Notes under the pieces: generated by a model | What the model saw: only the letters and a program-made list of their open reading frames with translations | Database searches by the model: none | Told to the model about the DNA's origin: nothing | Program-made: the position numbers and the translations under genes | Assembly: GCA_963621995.1 (NCBI GenBank) | Contig: CAVFFZ010000012.1 | Span: 1-36,730 of the forward strand | DNA from: UMGS1663 sp963621995 | GTDB taxonomy: Bacteria > Bacillota > Clostridia > TANB77 > CAG-508 | Reading direction: 5' to 3' | Length of the DNA: 36,730 nucleotides | In this document: piece after piece, positions 1 through 6,987 of the stretch | Numbering within the stretch: the stretch's first letter is position 1 | Layout: each line of letters opens with the position of its first letter

Positions 1-36
1 ATAAATAATCTTTATTTCTTCGTCTGTAAATTCCAT
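1..36 (-). CDS. N-terminus of a gene running off the left edge
   Basis: Only the first 12 codons are inside the window, reading MEFTDEEIKIIY. The start is supported by a strong GGGGG ribosome binding site five to ten bases upstream (plus-strand 'ccccc' near 44-48). The acidic start gives no family assignment. It diverges from the Xre gene to the right, so it may belong to the same integrative element. Function unknown. Confidence 0.6.
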   Translation of the reverse strand, partial: MEFTDEEIKIIY

Positions 37-69
37 TTTTACACCCCCTGACTTTTATAATTACATTTC

Positions 70-94
70 AAAGAAGAGGTCAGGACTCTTCTTT
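70..94. other. 9-bp perfect hairpin in divergent intergenic region
   Basis: AAAGAAGAG (70-78) pairs with CTCTTCTTT (86-94) around a 7-base loop. For the leftward gene it lies in the 5' leader, so it could be a leader structure; as a terminator it has no obvious incoming gene. A second small hairpin, ACTCC-ATTC-GGAGT (123-136) followed by TTTT, lies nearby. Confidence 0.45.
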
Positions 95-142
95 AATTTG
101 TAATTATGGATTGTTTGTCAATACTCCATTCGGAGTTTTTCA

Positions 143-226
143 TGACGTTTTACGTCACTACAATGTTATCAAACATGACATTAAATGTCAATATGTTTTG
201 TAAAAAAAATATGTCATAATATGTCA
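143..226 (+). promoter_or_regulatory. probable operators of the Xre-type repressor
   Basis: Two perfect 6-bp inverted repeats with 3-base centres lie upstream of the Xre gene: TGACGT-TTT-ACGTCA (143-157) and TGACAT-TAA-ATGTCA (176-190), about three helical turns apart. Two further ATGTCA half-sites at 211-216 and 221-226 flank a possible -10 (CATAAT, 215-220) and reach the ribosome binding site. Shared TGACRT arms suggest one dimeric protein binds them all, most simply the adjacent repressor acting on its own promoter. Inference from spacing and symmetry. Confidence 0.6.
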
Positions 227-237
227 AGGTGGTATAT

Positions 238-453
238 ATGATAAAAGAAAAAAGAAAAGAAAGAAATTATACACAAGAAAAAATGGCAGAAATATTAGAT
301 ATAAGCCTAAGACAATACGTAAGAATAGATAATGAAGAAGATATACCAAGAAGAGACATTTTAAAAAAATTAATAATTATATTAGATATGTCTAATGAAG
401 AACTAGGACAATACATAAGAAAAATTGTAAGTACAAATGAAAAGGAGAAATAA
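238..453 (+). CDS. small Xre/Cro-CI-type helix-turn-helix regulator
   Basis: A 71-residue protein consisting of little more than one HTH_3-type domain. Recognisable are the N-terminal helix (IKEKRKERNYTQEKMAEIL), the turn and recognition helix (DISLRQYVRIDN), and the closing helices ending near LIIILDMSNEEL. Such small proteins typically repress mobile-element promoters. The start chosen is ATG 238, because AAGGTGG (226-232) sits five bases upstream; an in-frame GTG at 229 lies inside that site. Palindromic TGACRT repeats upstream are its likely operators. It is followed after one base by a small membrane-protein gene, so both probably share a transcript ending at the hairpin at 729-769. Confidence 0.8.
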   Translation: MIKEKRKERNYTQEKMAEILDISLRQYVRIDNEEDIPRRDILKKLIIILDMSNEELGQYIRKIVSTNEKEK

Positions 454-454
454 A

Positions 455-697
455 ATGTTTGATAAAAAGAAATATTATAATTATAGTGCAATTCTTGAAA
501 ACTTAAGTATAGTAATATTTATTGTTTATTGCGGTATCTGTATAGCTATAGGAACATATTTTTTACAAATAAAAGGACTTTTTATAGGATTACTAGTAGG
601 TTTTCTTACAGGTTATCTTCCTTATATGTTTGTTCAAATAAAAGTTCAAGATATGCGAATGAAATTAGAAATACATGATAGTATTACTAAAAAATAA
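455..697 (+). CDS. small two-helix membrane protein
   Basis: An 80-residue protein with two hydrophobic segments (about residues 15-37 and 41-60) separated by a short polar turn, a Lys/Tyr-rich N-terminus and a charged C-terminus. No family recognised. The start at ATG 455 is set by AAGGAG (442-447), which lies within the end of the preceding Xre gene, suggesting translational coupling. The repressor plus small membrane protein arrangement is common in mobile elements, where the second gene may be an exclusion or toxin-like factor, but nothing here proves that. Confidence 0.7.
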   Translation: MFDKKKYYNYSAILENLSIVIFIVYCGICIAIGTYFLQIKGLFIGLLVGFLTGYLPYMFVQIKVQDMRMKLEIHDSITKK

Positions 698-728
698 TTT
701 ATGAGAGTATAGAAAAAGTTGTGTAAAT

Positions 729-769
729 AAATCCTTCCGTGATAAAAAAAATATCAAGGAGGGATTTTT
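729..769 (+). terminator. rho-independent terminator of the xre operon
   Basis: AAATCCTTCCGTGAT (729-743) pairs with ATCAAGGAGGGATTT (753-767) with one G-U pair and one mismatch, followed by T residues. It lies 31 bases after the stop of the membrane-protein gene. Confidence 0.8.
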
Positions 770-921
770 CTTATACTTATCTGAATATCTTTTCTTCCTA
801 TATAAATATTATAATTTTTAACATTTTCATAATACTTATAGACATTCTTCTTTATTTTATAGTTCATTTTATTCAATTTTAAGTATTCCATTTTATACTT
901 TTATCTTTTACTTTCCATATA

Positions 922-1049
922 TTACTCTTCCATTTCTTTGTATTTTACTTTTTTCTTCTTCATAGTACAATTGCTCATTTCTTTATATTCTTCTATTATT
1001 AAAAGCTCTTATTTCTTCTAGTTAAATCATGATCATCATCATATAACAT
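922..1049 (-). pseudogene. decayed inverted copy of the 1224-1364 small ORF
   Basis: From an ATG at 1049 the minus strand reads MLYDDDHDLTRRNKSF and then a stop, matching MLYDDDYDITMEEIIKSF of the plus-strand ORF at 1224. Base similarity continues past the stop through AGAAGAATAT and AAGAAATGG to a TAA at 922-924 in the position of the partner's final stop. Several indels destroy the frame. It is the left-arm remnant of the inverted duplication. Confidence 0.6.
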
Positions 1050-1223
1050 TTACCCTTATGCTTCTATTTCTATTATTTGTCTTTATTGTATAAGAGTAAC
1101 ATATTAAAATTATTAGTCAAGCAGTCACGAGTCCACAGACTAGTCATTTGACAAATAATTTTAACATGTTTGCTTTGGGAGACAATAAAAACAAATCATA
1201 GAAATAGAAAGAAGGTGAGTAAA

Positions 1224-1331
1224 ATGTTATACGATGATGATTATGATATAACAATGGAAGAAATAATAAAAAGTTTTGGAAGCATAGAAGAATATGAAGA
1301 AATGTACCCAAATTTGACTGAAGAAGAATAA
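1224..1331 (+). CDS. tiny acidic protein, possibly cut short by an in-frame stop
   Basis: A 35-residue ORF, MLYDDDYDITMEEIIKSF and so on to LTEEE, preceded by a good AAGGTGAG site (about 1212-1219). Directly after the TAA at 1329-1331 the same frame continues as EKYIKEMEEK to a second TAA at 1362-1364, with the same Glu/Lys-rich style. The simplest reading is a recent nonsense mutation in a 46-codon gene; read-through is possible but unsupported. A decayed inverted copy lies at 922-1049. No family recognised. Confidence 0.5.
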   Translation: MLYDDDYDITMEEIIKSFGSIEEYEEMYPNLTEEE

Positions 1332-1469
1332 GAAAAATACATAAAAGAAATGGAAGAAAAATAAAATAAGGAACATAAAAGATAAAAGTATAAAACATAG
1401 AATAGCACATTGAAAATTGAATAAAAACTCCTAAAAAAAAGAAACTAAAAAAAGAAAGAGGTGGTAAAT

Positions 1470-1640
1470 ATGAAAAATATAAGAAAGTTAAAAAGAAAAG
1501 ATAAAGAAAAAATAAAATACATAAAACAAGCTATTCAAAATTTAAAACAATTAAATGGAGAAGACCCTATAACAATAACAATAAAACCAAACGGAACAAT
1601 AATAGTAGAAAGAAATTGTATAACATATATGGCAATGTAA
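1470..1640 (+). CDS. small basic protein of unknown function
   Basis: A 56-residue ORF beginning MKNIRKLKRKDKEKIK, with a strongly basic helical N-terminal half and a short beta-like C-terminal half (ITITIKPNGTIIVERN). The start is supported by GAGGTGG (1458-1464) five bases upstream, and the stop is followed immediately by the AGGAGGTGAT site of the next small gene. No family recognised; the context is mobile-element cargo. Confidence 0.6.
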   Translation: MKNIRKLKRKDKEKIKYIKQAIQNLKQLNGEDPITITIKPNGTIIVERNCITYMAM

Positions 1641-1655
1641 AGGAGGTGATAAAAT

Positions 1656-1772
1656 ATGTACTTAATAAAAAAAGTGCTCATCTATCTAGAACATAGACAA
1701 GCACATAAACAAGACTTAATAAGAAAACAAAATAATCGCGAACAAATTAAGTTAATCTTACAAGACTTGTAA
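1656..1772 (+). CDS. 38-residue small protein of unknown function
   Basis: Reads MYLIKKVLIYLEHRQAHKQD and continues to LILQDL, a single amphipathic helix-like sequence rich in Gln, Lys and Arg. The near-perfect AGGAGGTGAT site (1641-1650) is five bases upstream, which is the main reason to accept so short an ORF. It forms a tandem with the gene at 1470-1640 and is followed by the hairpin at 1774-1798. Function unknown. Confidence 0.55.
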   Translation: MYLIKKVLIYLEHRQAHKQDLIRKQNNREQIKLILQDL

Positions 1773-1773
1773 A

Positions 1774-1798
1774 TTCGGAGAGGTTATTCCTCTCTGAA
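1774..1798 (+). other. 10-bp hairpin after the 1656-1772 ORF
   Basis: TTCGGAGAGG (1774-1783) pairs with CCTCTCTGAA (1789-1798), including one G-U pair, around a TTATT loop. There is no T-tract, so it may be a weak terminator or processing/stability element. Confidence 0.5.
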
Positions 1799-1868
1799 CC
1801 ATATTATTCCTTGATATAAAAATTATATACAATAATTAATAAAAAGTCAATAAAAGGAGGTAAATAAA

Positions 1869-2042
1869 ATGTACGATAGCATAAAAAGAACTTGTAATAA
1901 TGGTATAGCATTTGCTAATATGCAAATTAAATATAATCAAGAAAAAAACTACTATATGGGAGTCAGAAACGCATACGCAGTAATATTACGACAATTGATT
2001 AGAAATGAAAAATATATTAATAGCAAAAAGAAAATATCTTAA
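1869..2042 (+). CDS. 57-residue small protein at the element end
   Basis: Begins MYDSIKRTCNNGIAFANMQI and ends INSKKKIS. AAAGGAGG (about 1854-1860) eight bases before ATG 1869 supports translation. The repeated Tyr/Asn/Arg pattern is not one I recognise. Its stop lies eight bases before the tRNA-Met 3'-half copy, so it appears to be the last gene inside the putative integrated element. Confidence 0.6.
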   Translation: MYDSIKRTCNNGIAFANMQIKYNQEKNYYMGVRNAYAVILRQLIRNEKYINSKKKIS

Positions 2043-2050
2043 CTATATTC

Positions 2051-2095
2051 TTCATACCCGGCAGGTCATGTGTTCGAATCACATCTTCGCTACCA
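2051..2095 (+). other. 3' half of tRNA-Met(CAU): putative att site
   Basis: The 45 bases fold as tRNA positions 32 to the CCA end: anticodon loop TTCATAC (2051-2057, anticodon CAT), the 3' anticodon strand CCGGC, variable loop AGGTC, a perfect 5-bp T arm with loop TTCGAAT (2073-2079), acceptor strand CTTCGCT, discriminator A and CCA (2093-2095). The bases 5' of 2051 (TATTC) cannot pair with CCGGC, so the 5' half is absent. This is the usual scar left when a tyrosine-recombinase element integrates in a tRNA gene with crossover near the anticodon loop. Confidence 0.75.
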
Positions 2096-2128
2096 AAAAA
2101 AGCTGTATTCCAAAATACAACTTTTTTT
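2096..2128 (+). terminator. terminator behind the tRNA-Met fragment
   Basis: AAAAAGCTGTATT and AATACAACTTTTT form a stem with one C-A mismatch, closed by CCAA and followed by seven T residues. It probably belonged to the original tRNA transcription unit and now may end the element's last transcript. Confidence 0.7.
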
Positions 2129-2193
2129 ATTTTTACTATCTATTAACTACTTTTTGCTCTGTCCATAAAAACAGTTGAAAAAATTCAAAATTA

Positions 2194-2217
2194 AAAGAAG
2201 ATTTAAAAATCTTCTTT
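2194..2217 (-). terminator. terminator of dnaG-rpoD
   Basis: AAAGAAGATTT and AAATCTTCTTT form an 11-bp perfect stem that overlaps the rpoD stop codon; on the minus strand it is followed by TTTTAATTTTG. Confidence 0.75.
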
Positions 2218-3544
2218 AATTCATATAATCTCTTAATTTTTTAGAACGTGATGGATGTCTTAATTTTCTTAATGCTTTCGCTTCTATTTGACGAATTCTT
2301 TCTCTTGTTACCATGAATTCTTTTCCTACTTCTTCTAGCGTACGTGCTTTTCCATCTTCTAAGCCAAATCTTAGTTTAAGTACTTTAGCCTCCCTTGGAG
2401 TTAATGTTTGCATTACTTCTTCTAGTTGTTCTCTAAGTAAAGTATATGCTGCCGAATCTTGTGGAGCTGGACTATCATCATCTTGTATAAAATCTCCTAA
2501 ATGACTGTCATCTTCTTCTCCAATAGGTGTCTCTAAAGATACTGGATCTTGTGCTATTTTTTGTATTTCCATTACTTTTTCAACCGGTATTTCCATTTCT
2601 TTTGCTATTTCTTCTGGGGTAGGTTCTCTACCTAATTGTTGTAACAAATGTCTAGATGTACGTATTAATTTATTTATTGTTTCTACCATATGCACTGGAA
2701 TACGAATTGTTCTTGCTTGGTCTGCAATTGCTCTTGTAATTGCTTGACGAATCCACCATGTAGCATAAGTACTAAATTTGAATCCTTTTGTATAATCAAA
2801 TTTTTCAACCGCTTTTATTAGTCCCATATTTCCTTCTTGTATTAAATCTAATAATAACATTCCTCTTCCTACATATTTTTTAGCAATACTAACAACTAAT
2901 CTTAAGTTTGATTCTGCAAGCTTTTGTTTTGCTTCTTCATTACCTTGTAATACTTTTTCTGCAAGTTCTAATTCTTGATCATAAGTTAATAGTGGAATTC
3001 TACCAATTTCTCTTAAATACATACGAACAGGATCATCTACATTTATCCCATCCATTCCTACATTTAGGTCAATATCTTCTAATTTAATATCTTCAACTTC
3101 TTCTAAGTCTTCAATATTTGGCTCCTCTAAATCTTCTTCTAAATTTAGTCCTAAATCTTCGAAAGCATCAAAAACTTTATCTATTTGCTCTGGATTGTCT
3201 TCTTCTAATTCACTTGCAAGTTCTCCATAAGTCATCTTTCCATTGCTTTTTGCTTTTTCTATAATTTCTTTTACTTTATCTTTTTTTGCTTCTTCTGCGT
3301 TCTTTTCATCTACTGATTCTTCTTTTTTAGTCTTTTTAGAATTATTTTCTTTTTCTACCAATTCTTCTTGTTTAGATTTTTTAGATTTAGTTTCTTTTTC
3401 TTCTTCTTTAACCTTTGGTTCTTTAACTTTTTTAGTTTTTATTTCTTCTTGTTTATTAGCTTCTTCCTCTGCTACCTCTTTCTCTTTTATTTTCTTTGTT
3501 TTAGTTTCTTTTACTTTTTTTTCTGATTCTTCAGCTTTTGCCAC
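2216..3544 (-). CDS. rpoD: primary sigma factor RpoD (SigA)
   Basis: The housekeeping sigma subunit that directs RNA polymerase to -35/-10 promoters. The 442 residues show a low-complexity Lys/Glu-rich extension (about 1-90), a region 1.1-like part (91-165), region 1.2 (DPVRMYLREIGRIPLLT, from 171), region 2 with the -10 recognition helix (KFSTYATWWIRQAITRAIA, about 256-274), region 3, and region 4 ending in TRERIRQIEAKALRKLRHP. The K/E extension is longer than in Bacillus SigA. The start is GTG at 3544, chosen because GGGGGG (3552-3557) lies just upstream; that site overlaps the dnaG stop, so translation is probably coupled. Confidence 0.96.
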   Translation of the reverse strand: MAKAEESEKKVKETKTKKIKEKEVAEEEANKQEEIKTKKVKEPKVKEEEKETKSKKSKQEELVEKENNSKKTKKEESVDEKNAEEAKKDKVKEIIEKAKSNGKMTYGELASELEEDNPEQIDKVFDAFEDLGLNLEEDLEEPNIEDLEEVEDIKLEDIDLNVGMDGINVDDPVRMYLREIGRIPLLTYDQELELAEKVLQGNEEAKQKLAESNLRLVVSIAKKYVGRGMLLLDLIQEGNMGLIKAVEKFDYTKGFKFSTYATWWIRQAITRAIADQARTIRIPVHMVETINKLIRTSRHLLQQLGREPTPEEIAKEMEIPVEKVMEIQKIAQDPVSLETPIGEEDDSHLGDFIQDDDSPAPQDSAAYTLLREQLEEVMQTLTPREAKVLKLRFGLEDGKARTLEEVGKEFMVTRERIRQIEAKALRKLRHPSRSKKLRDYMN

Positions 3545-3556
3545 TGATAATCCCCC

Positions 3557-5338
3557 CTACTTCATTTTAACTAATTGTATAATAATATCATTTAGCCTTT
3601 TTTCTAATTCATATTTTTGTTCTTGAGTTAATCCCTCTTCTTCAAGTTGTCTTAAAATTTCATTTCTTTCTAATGTAATTTTTTCTTTTTCATATATTTT
3701 TAGTATATCATCTATACATTTGTTTACTTCTGTAATTTCAAAGTCATATGCCAATATCCATGTAATTTCATTAATAATATTTTCGTCTTCAAACCAATCT
3801 AGCACATTATTTGTATTAATATTTCCTTTTTCGAATTCTTCATACAATTTTTTTATTATAACTTTGTTTGTTTCGTTTTTTATATCCTCTACATTTATTT
3901 TGGCTCTTATTTTTTCATAGCTTTCGTTTGGATAATTAGTTAAAAGATATATTATTAATTTTTCTTTTTTATCATTTGCATTATCTTCTTTAATTGTTGG
4001 TTTTACTTCTAACCTTGGCTTTGATTTTTCAAGTATTTTTTTACATGTTGTAGATGTGTTTTCTAATTTACTTATTTCTGCATAAATTGCTTCTTTTGAA
4101 ATTTGATATTCAGATGCTATTTTTTGTACATAAACTTCTCTTTCAATTTCGTTGTCTATTTTTGAAAGTACTTTTGCAATTTCTTTTAGAAATTTAATTT
4201 TGTCATTTGCATATTCAAGGTTCAAACTATTTTTTAGTACTTTTACTTTATATTCTACCAATGAAATTGCCTTTTCTACTTGTTTTTCAAATCTTTCTGG
4301 TCCATATTTCACAACAAATTCATCTGGGTCTTTTGCACCTTCTATTTGTAAAATTCTAACATCACAGCCTAACCCTTGTAAAATTTCTAGTCCACGCATT
4401 GTAGCAGCTTGTCCAGCCCCATCTGCATCATAACCTATTATAACCTGCTGGCTACTTCTTCTAAGTAACCTTCCTTGAGCCTCTGTCATAGCAGTACCTA
4501 AAGAGGCTACTGCATATGAAATACCTCTTTGATGAAGTGATATAGCATCCATATAACCTTCAACTATAATAAGTTTCTTTAATTCAGACTTTTTCGCAAC
4601 ATTTAGTCCAAATAAATGTCTTCCTTTGCTATAAACTATATTTTCAGGCGAATTTATGTATTTAGGTTTACTATCATCTAAGACTCTACCACCAAATGCT
4701 ATAACTCTGTTTCTAACATCTTGAATTGGAAACATTAGCCTTCCTCTGAATCTGTCTATAAATTTACCATCTTGAGTTTTATTTACTAAACTTGAGGCTA
4801 ATATTTCTTCTTCTGTAAATCCTTTTGATTTTAGCATTAAATATAATTCATTAAAGGTACCAGAATAACCTATTAAAAAGTTTTTTAATGTATTATTATC
4901 TAGTCTCCTCTTTTTTACATATTCTTGTGCTTTTTTAGCTGACGCCTTATATAGATTTTCATGATAAAATTTAGCAGTTAATTCATTAATCTGATATACT
5001 TTTGATTTTAGTTGTAATAGTTTATTATCTTCTTCATTTTCACGTGTAGGAAGTTCTACTTCTGACCTTTCAGCAAGCATTTCTACGGTTTCTCTAAAGC
5101 TTAGGTTTTCAATTTTACTTACAAAATGAAATACATTTCCACCTACACCACAGCCAAAACAATGAAAAATTTGCTTGTCTGGAGAAACAGAAAAAGAAGG
5201 TGATTTTTCCTTATGGAATGGACATAATCCAAAAAAGTTTCTACCACTTCTTTTTAATACTACATATTGTGATATTATATCTACTATATCATTTCTACTC
5301 TTTATTTCTTCAATTAACTCATCACTATATCTTACCAT
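3557..5338 (-). CDS. dnaG: DNA primase DnaG
   Basis: Synthesises RNA primers at the replication fork with the DnaB helicase. The 593-residue protein has the N-terminal CHC2 zinc finger (C39, H42, C60, C63), a catalytic core, the TOPRIM motif IIVEGYMDAISLHQRG followed by GYDADGAG, and a diverged helical C-terminal region expected to bind helicase. The length is normal. It is the first gene of a dnaG-rpoD pair separated by 12 bases, the classic macromolecular-synthesis operon without rpsU. A sequence matching the sigma-H consensus lies upstream (5371-5397), as known for the Bacillus sigA operon. Confidence 0.96.
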   Translation of the reverse strand: MVRYSDELIEEIKSRNDIVDIISQYVVLKRSGRNFFGLCPFHKEKSPSFSVSPDKQIFHCFGCGVGGNVFHFVSKIENLSFRETVEMLAERSEVELPTRENEEDNKLLQLKSKVYQINELTAKFYHENLYKASAKKAQEYVKKRRLDNNTLKNFLIGYSGTFNELYLMLKSKGFTEEEILASSLVNKTQDGKFIDRFRGRLMFPIQDVRNRVIAFGGRVLDDSKPKYINSPENIVYSKGRHLFGLNVAKKSELKKLIIVEGYMDAISLHQRGISYAVASLGTAMTEAQGRLLRRSSQQVIIGYDADGAGQAATMRGLEILQGLGCDVRILQIEGAKDPDEFVVKYGPERFEKQVEKAISLVEYKVKVLKNSLNLEYANDKIKFLKEIAKVLSKIDNEIEREVYVQKIASEYQISKEAIYAEISKLENTSTTCKKILEKSKPRLEVKPTIKEDNANDKKEKLIIYLLTNYPNESYEKIRAKINVEDIKNETNKVIIKKLYEEFEKGNINTNNVLDWFEDENIINEITWILAYDFEITEVNKCIDDILKIYEKEKITLERNEILRQLEEEGLTQEQKYELEKRLNDIIIQLVKMK

Positions 5339-5370
5339 TTTGGTTTACCTTTCTTTACCATAAATATATT

Positions 5371-5397
5371 ATTCGACATAAATAACATAAATCCTTC
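5371..5397 (-). promoter_or_regulatory. sigma-H-like promoter of dnaG-rpoD
   Basis: On the minus strand GAAGGATTT (5397-5389), 11 bases, then GTCGAAT (5377-5371) match the Bacillus sigma-H consensus RNAGGAWWW-N11/12-RNNGAAT at every position. The -10 also contains TGTCGAA, the Spo0A-box core, but the full sigma-H match explains it better. The site is about 33 bases before the dnaG ATG. Confidence 0.6.
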
Positions 5398-5546
5398 TTT
5401 TATGTTATGTAAAATGACATTCTTCGTTTTTTATTCTATCTTTAACTTATATACATGTTATAAAACATCTTCTTGTGATAGATAATAAGTCTTATCTCTA
5501 CTTAATAATTTTATTCTAAATTTCCAAATCTTTCTATAATACAATA

Positions 5547-5571
5547 AAGACGACTAATAATAAGTCGTCTT
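5547..5571 (-). terminator. terminator after carD-like gene
   Basis: AAGACGACT (5547-5555) and AGTCGTCTT (5563-5571) form a 9-bp perfect stem with a 7-base loop; the minus strand continues TATTGTATT. It lies ten bases after the stop of the CarD-like gene. The rest of 5400-5546 holds no gene that I can see. Confidence 0.7.
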
Positions 5572-5580
5572 AAGTTCTTT

Positions 5581-6159
5581 TTATAAGTTTGTTCCTGTTC
5601 CATCAAATGGAATAAATTTTTTAACAATATCTTTTCCAATTTCATTTGTTGCATGTTCTTCTGGTAATTTATATTCTTCAAATGACATTGTAATTTTATT
5701 ATCTATTAATTTTTCTACTTCTTCTTGTGATGCATGCTCTGCTAAAACTAATTCACTAACTAATATTTGTTTTGCATTATTAAGCATTTTTTTTTCTCCT
5801 GTAGATAACCCTTTTTCTTTTTGTTTGAAACTTAAGTTTCTAACTACATCTGCTACTTCATAGATATCTCCGCTTTTCATTTTTTCCATGTTATCACGGT
5901 ATCTTTTATTCCAATTGTTTGACATTTCTGTCTCATTTTCTTCTAATATTTCGAATACCTTACCTGCGTTTTCTTTGCTTATTATATTTCTAACACCTAT
6001 CTCTTCTGCTTTAACTGTTGGTACCATTACTTTTACCTCACCAGGCATTTTTATAATGTAATAGGCTTGTTTTTCCCCTAAAATATCTTTTTCTTCAATT
6101 GCATCAATAGTTCCTGCTCCATGCATTGGATATACTATTTTATCTCCTACATTGAACAT
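5581..6159 (-). CDS. CarD/CdnL-family transcription factor
   Basis: A 192-residue protein of the CarD_CdnL_TRCF family. Residues 1-60 (FNVGDKIVYPMHGAGTIDAI and following beta strands) form the Tudor-like RNA polymerase interaction domain; the remaining helical part (about 75-165, including NNWNKRYRDNMEKMKSGD) is the DNA-contacting domain. Members bind the polymerase beta subunit and stabilise open promoter complexes, commonly at rRNA and other housekeeping promoters. GAGGGAG lies upstream of the ATG. It forms its own unit between the dnaG promoter region and the sortase genes. Confidence 0.88.
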   Translation of the reverse strand: MFNVGDKIVYPMHGAGTIDAIEEKDILGEKQAYYIIKMPGEVKVMVPTVKAEEIGVRNIISKENAGKVFEILEENETEMSNNWNKRYRDNMEKMKSGDIYEVADVVRNLSFKQKEKGLSTGEKKMLNNAKQILVSELVLAEHASQEEVEKLIDNKITMSFEEYKLPEEHATNEIGKDIVKKFIPFDGTGTNL

Positions 6160-6300
6160 ATAAGCACTCCCTCTCTATTATATTATTATTCATTTACGTC
6201 AGTCAAGAAAGGTTTCAATTCTCTTTTTCAACTACATTTATATTATACTACAATTTTTGTCAAAAGTCAAAAGATTTTCCAAAATATTCTTAAAGATTTT

Positions 6301-6966
6301 TTAGCTTTCTCTTGCTAATATAACAAGTCTTTGTTCTGGATCTGTTGTGCAAGTAGATAATGAAATTTCTCTTTTACCTTGAGTCTCTCTTGTTGCATAT
6401 GAAAACTCTGTTGCATCTACTGTATATGTTTTATATATTGTGTATTCAAGTTTATCTCCTGAAGAATCTGTAATATATATTTTATCTCCTACTGCTAATT
6501 TTTTATTATTTGAAAAATATGTACCATTTCTATAATTGTGTGCTGCTATTACTGTATTACCTACTTCATTTAGTCCTGGTCCATATATAACTGCTGCTGC
6601 AGATTTCATAGATGCAGGTGTTGCTTTGTCTACAATAGGTATTTTTACTTTTGTTTTTGGAATTTGTATAGTACCTATCATTGAGTAGCCCTTATAAGAA
6701 CTTCCACTTGACGTTTTCCTTGTTGTATTATTGGATGTTCCACCTTGATTTTCTGGTTCTTCAGTCTGTGTTGGTTCTTCTTGTGTATTTTGATCTTCTA
6801 TATTTACTACAATTACATCATTTTCAAACTCATCAACTGCTTTTTCAGCTTCTTTTAATTCTATATAATTGCTTATATAATAGTAAGCAGCATATCCACC
6901 AACAGAGATTAATGCAATTATAGTTATAGCTATTATAATATTAAATACTTTTTTCCCTTTTTGCAT
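6301..6966 (-). CDS. sortase, class D-like (first of a tandem pair)
   Basis: A membrane-anchored cysteine transpeptidase that would attach or process cell-wall proteins. It has a short basic N-terminus, one transmembrane helix (about 8-32), a Gln/Glu/Thr-rich linker (55-90) and the sortase barrel. Catalytic residues visible are His143 (VIAAHNYRNGTYF), Cys206 (LSTCTTD) and Arg213 (EQRLVILARE). The architecture, N-terminal membrane anchor with compact C-terminal domain, suggests class D. It lies 21 bases after a paralogous sortase, probably co-transcribed. No LPxTG-type substrate is seen in the window. Confidence 0.85.
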   Translation of the reverse strand: MQKGKKVFNIIIAITIIALISVGGYAAYYYISNYIELKEAEKAVDEFENDVIVVNIEDQNTQEEPTQTEEPENQGGTSNNTTRKTSSGSSYKGYSMIGTIQIPKTKVKIPIVDKATPASMKSAAAVIYGPGLNEVGNTVIAAHNYRNGTYFSNNKKLAVGDKIYITDSSGDKLEYTIYKTYTVDATEFSYATRETQGKREISLSTCTTDPEQRLVILARES

Positions 6967-6987
6967 TATATCTCTCCTTTCACAATT

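Larger units (their letters stand above)
867..1426. repeat. imperfect inverted duplication around 1134
   Basis: The minus strand read leftward from 1120 and the plus strand read rightward from 1148 are recognisably the same sequence. The inner 23 bases (1098-1120 and 1148-1170) match at 21 positions around a 27-base centre. Similarity continues outward with indels through a tiny ORF start (ATGTTATA-GATGATGAT), AGAAGAATAT, AAATGGAAGA, AAAGATAAAAGTATAAAA and finally ATTGAATAAAA (867-877 and 1416-1426). The left arm is the more decayed. This accounts for most of the otherwise gene-free stretch 770-1223. Confidence 0.75.

Noticed and set aside
3243..3626. 127-codon plus-strand ORF over rpoD
   Set aside because: Antisense shadow of the Lys/Glu-rich rpoD extension, giving Ser/Phe-rich low-complexity sequence with no start signal.
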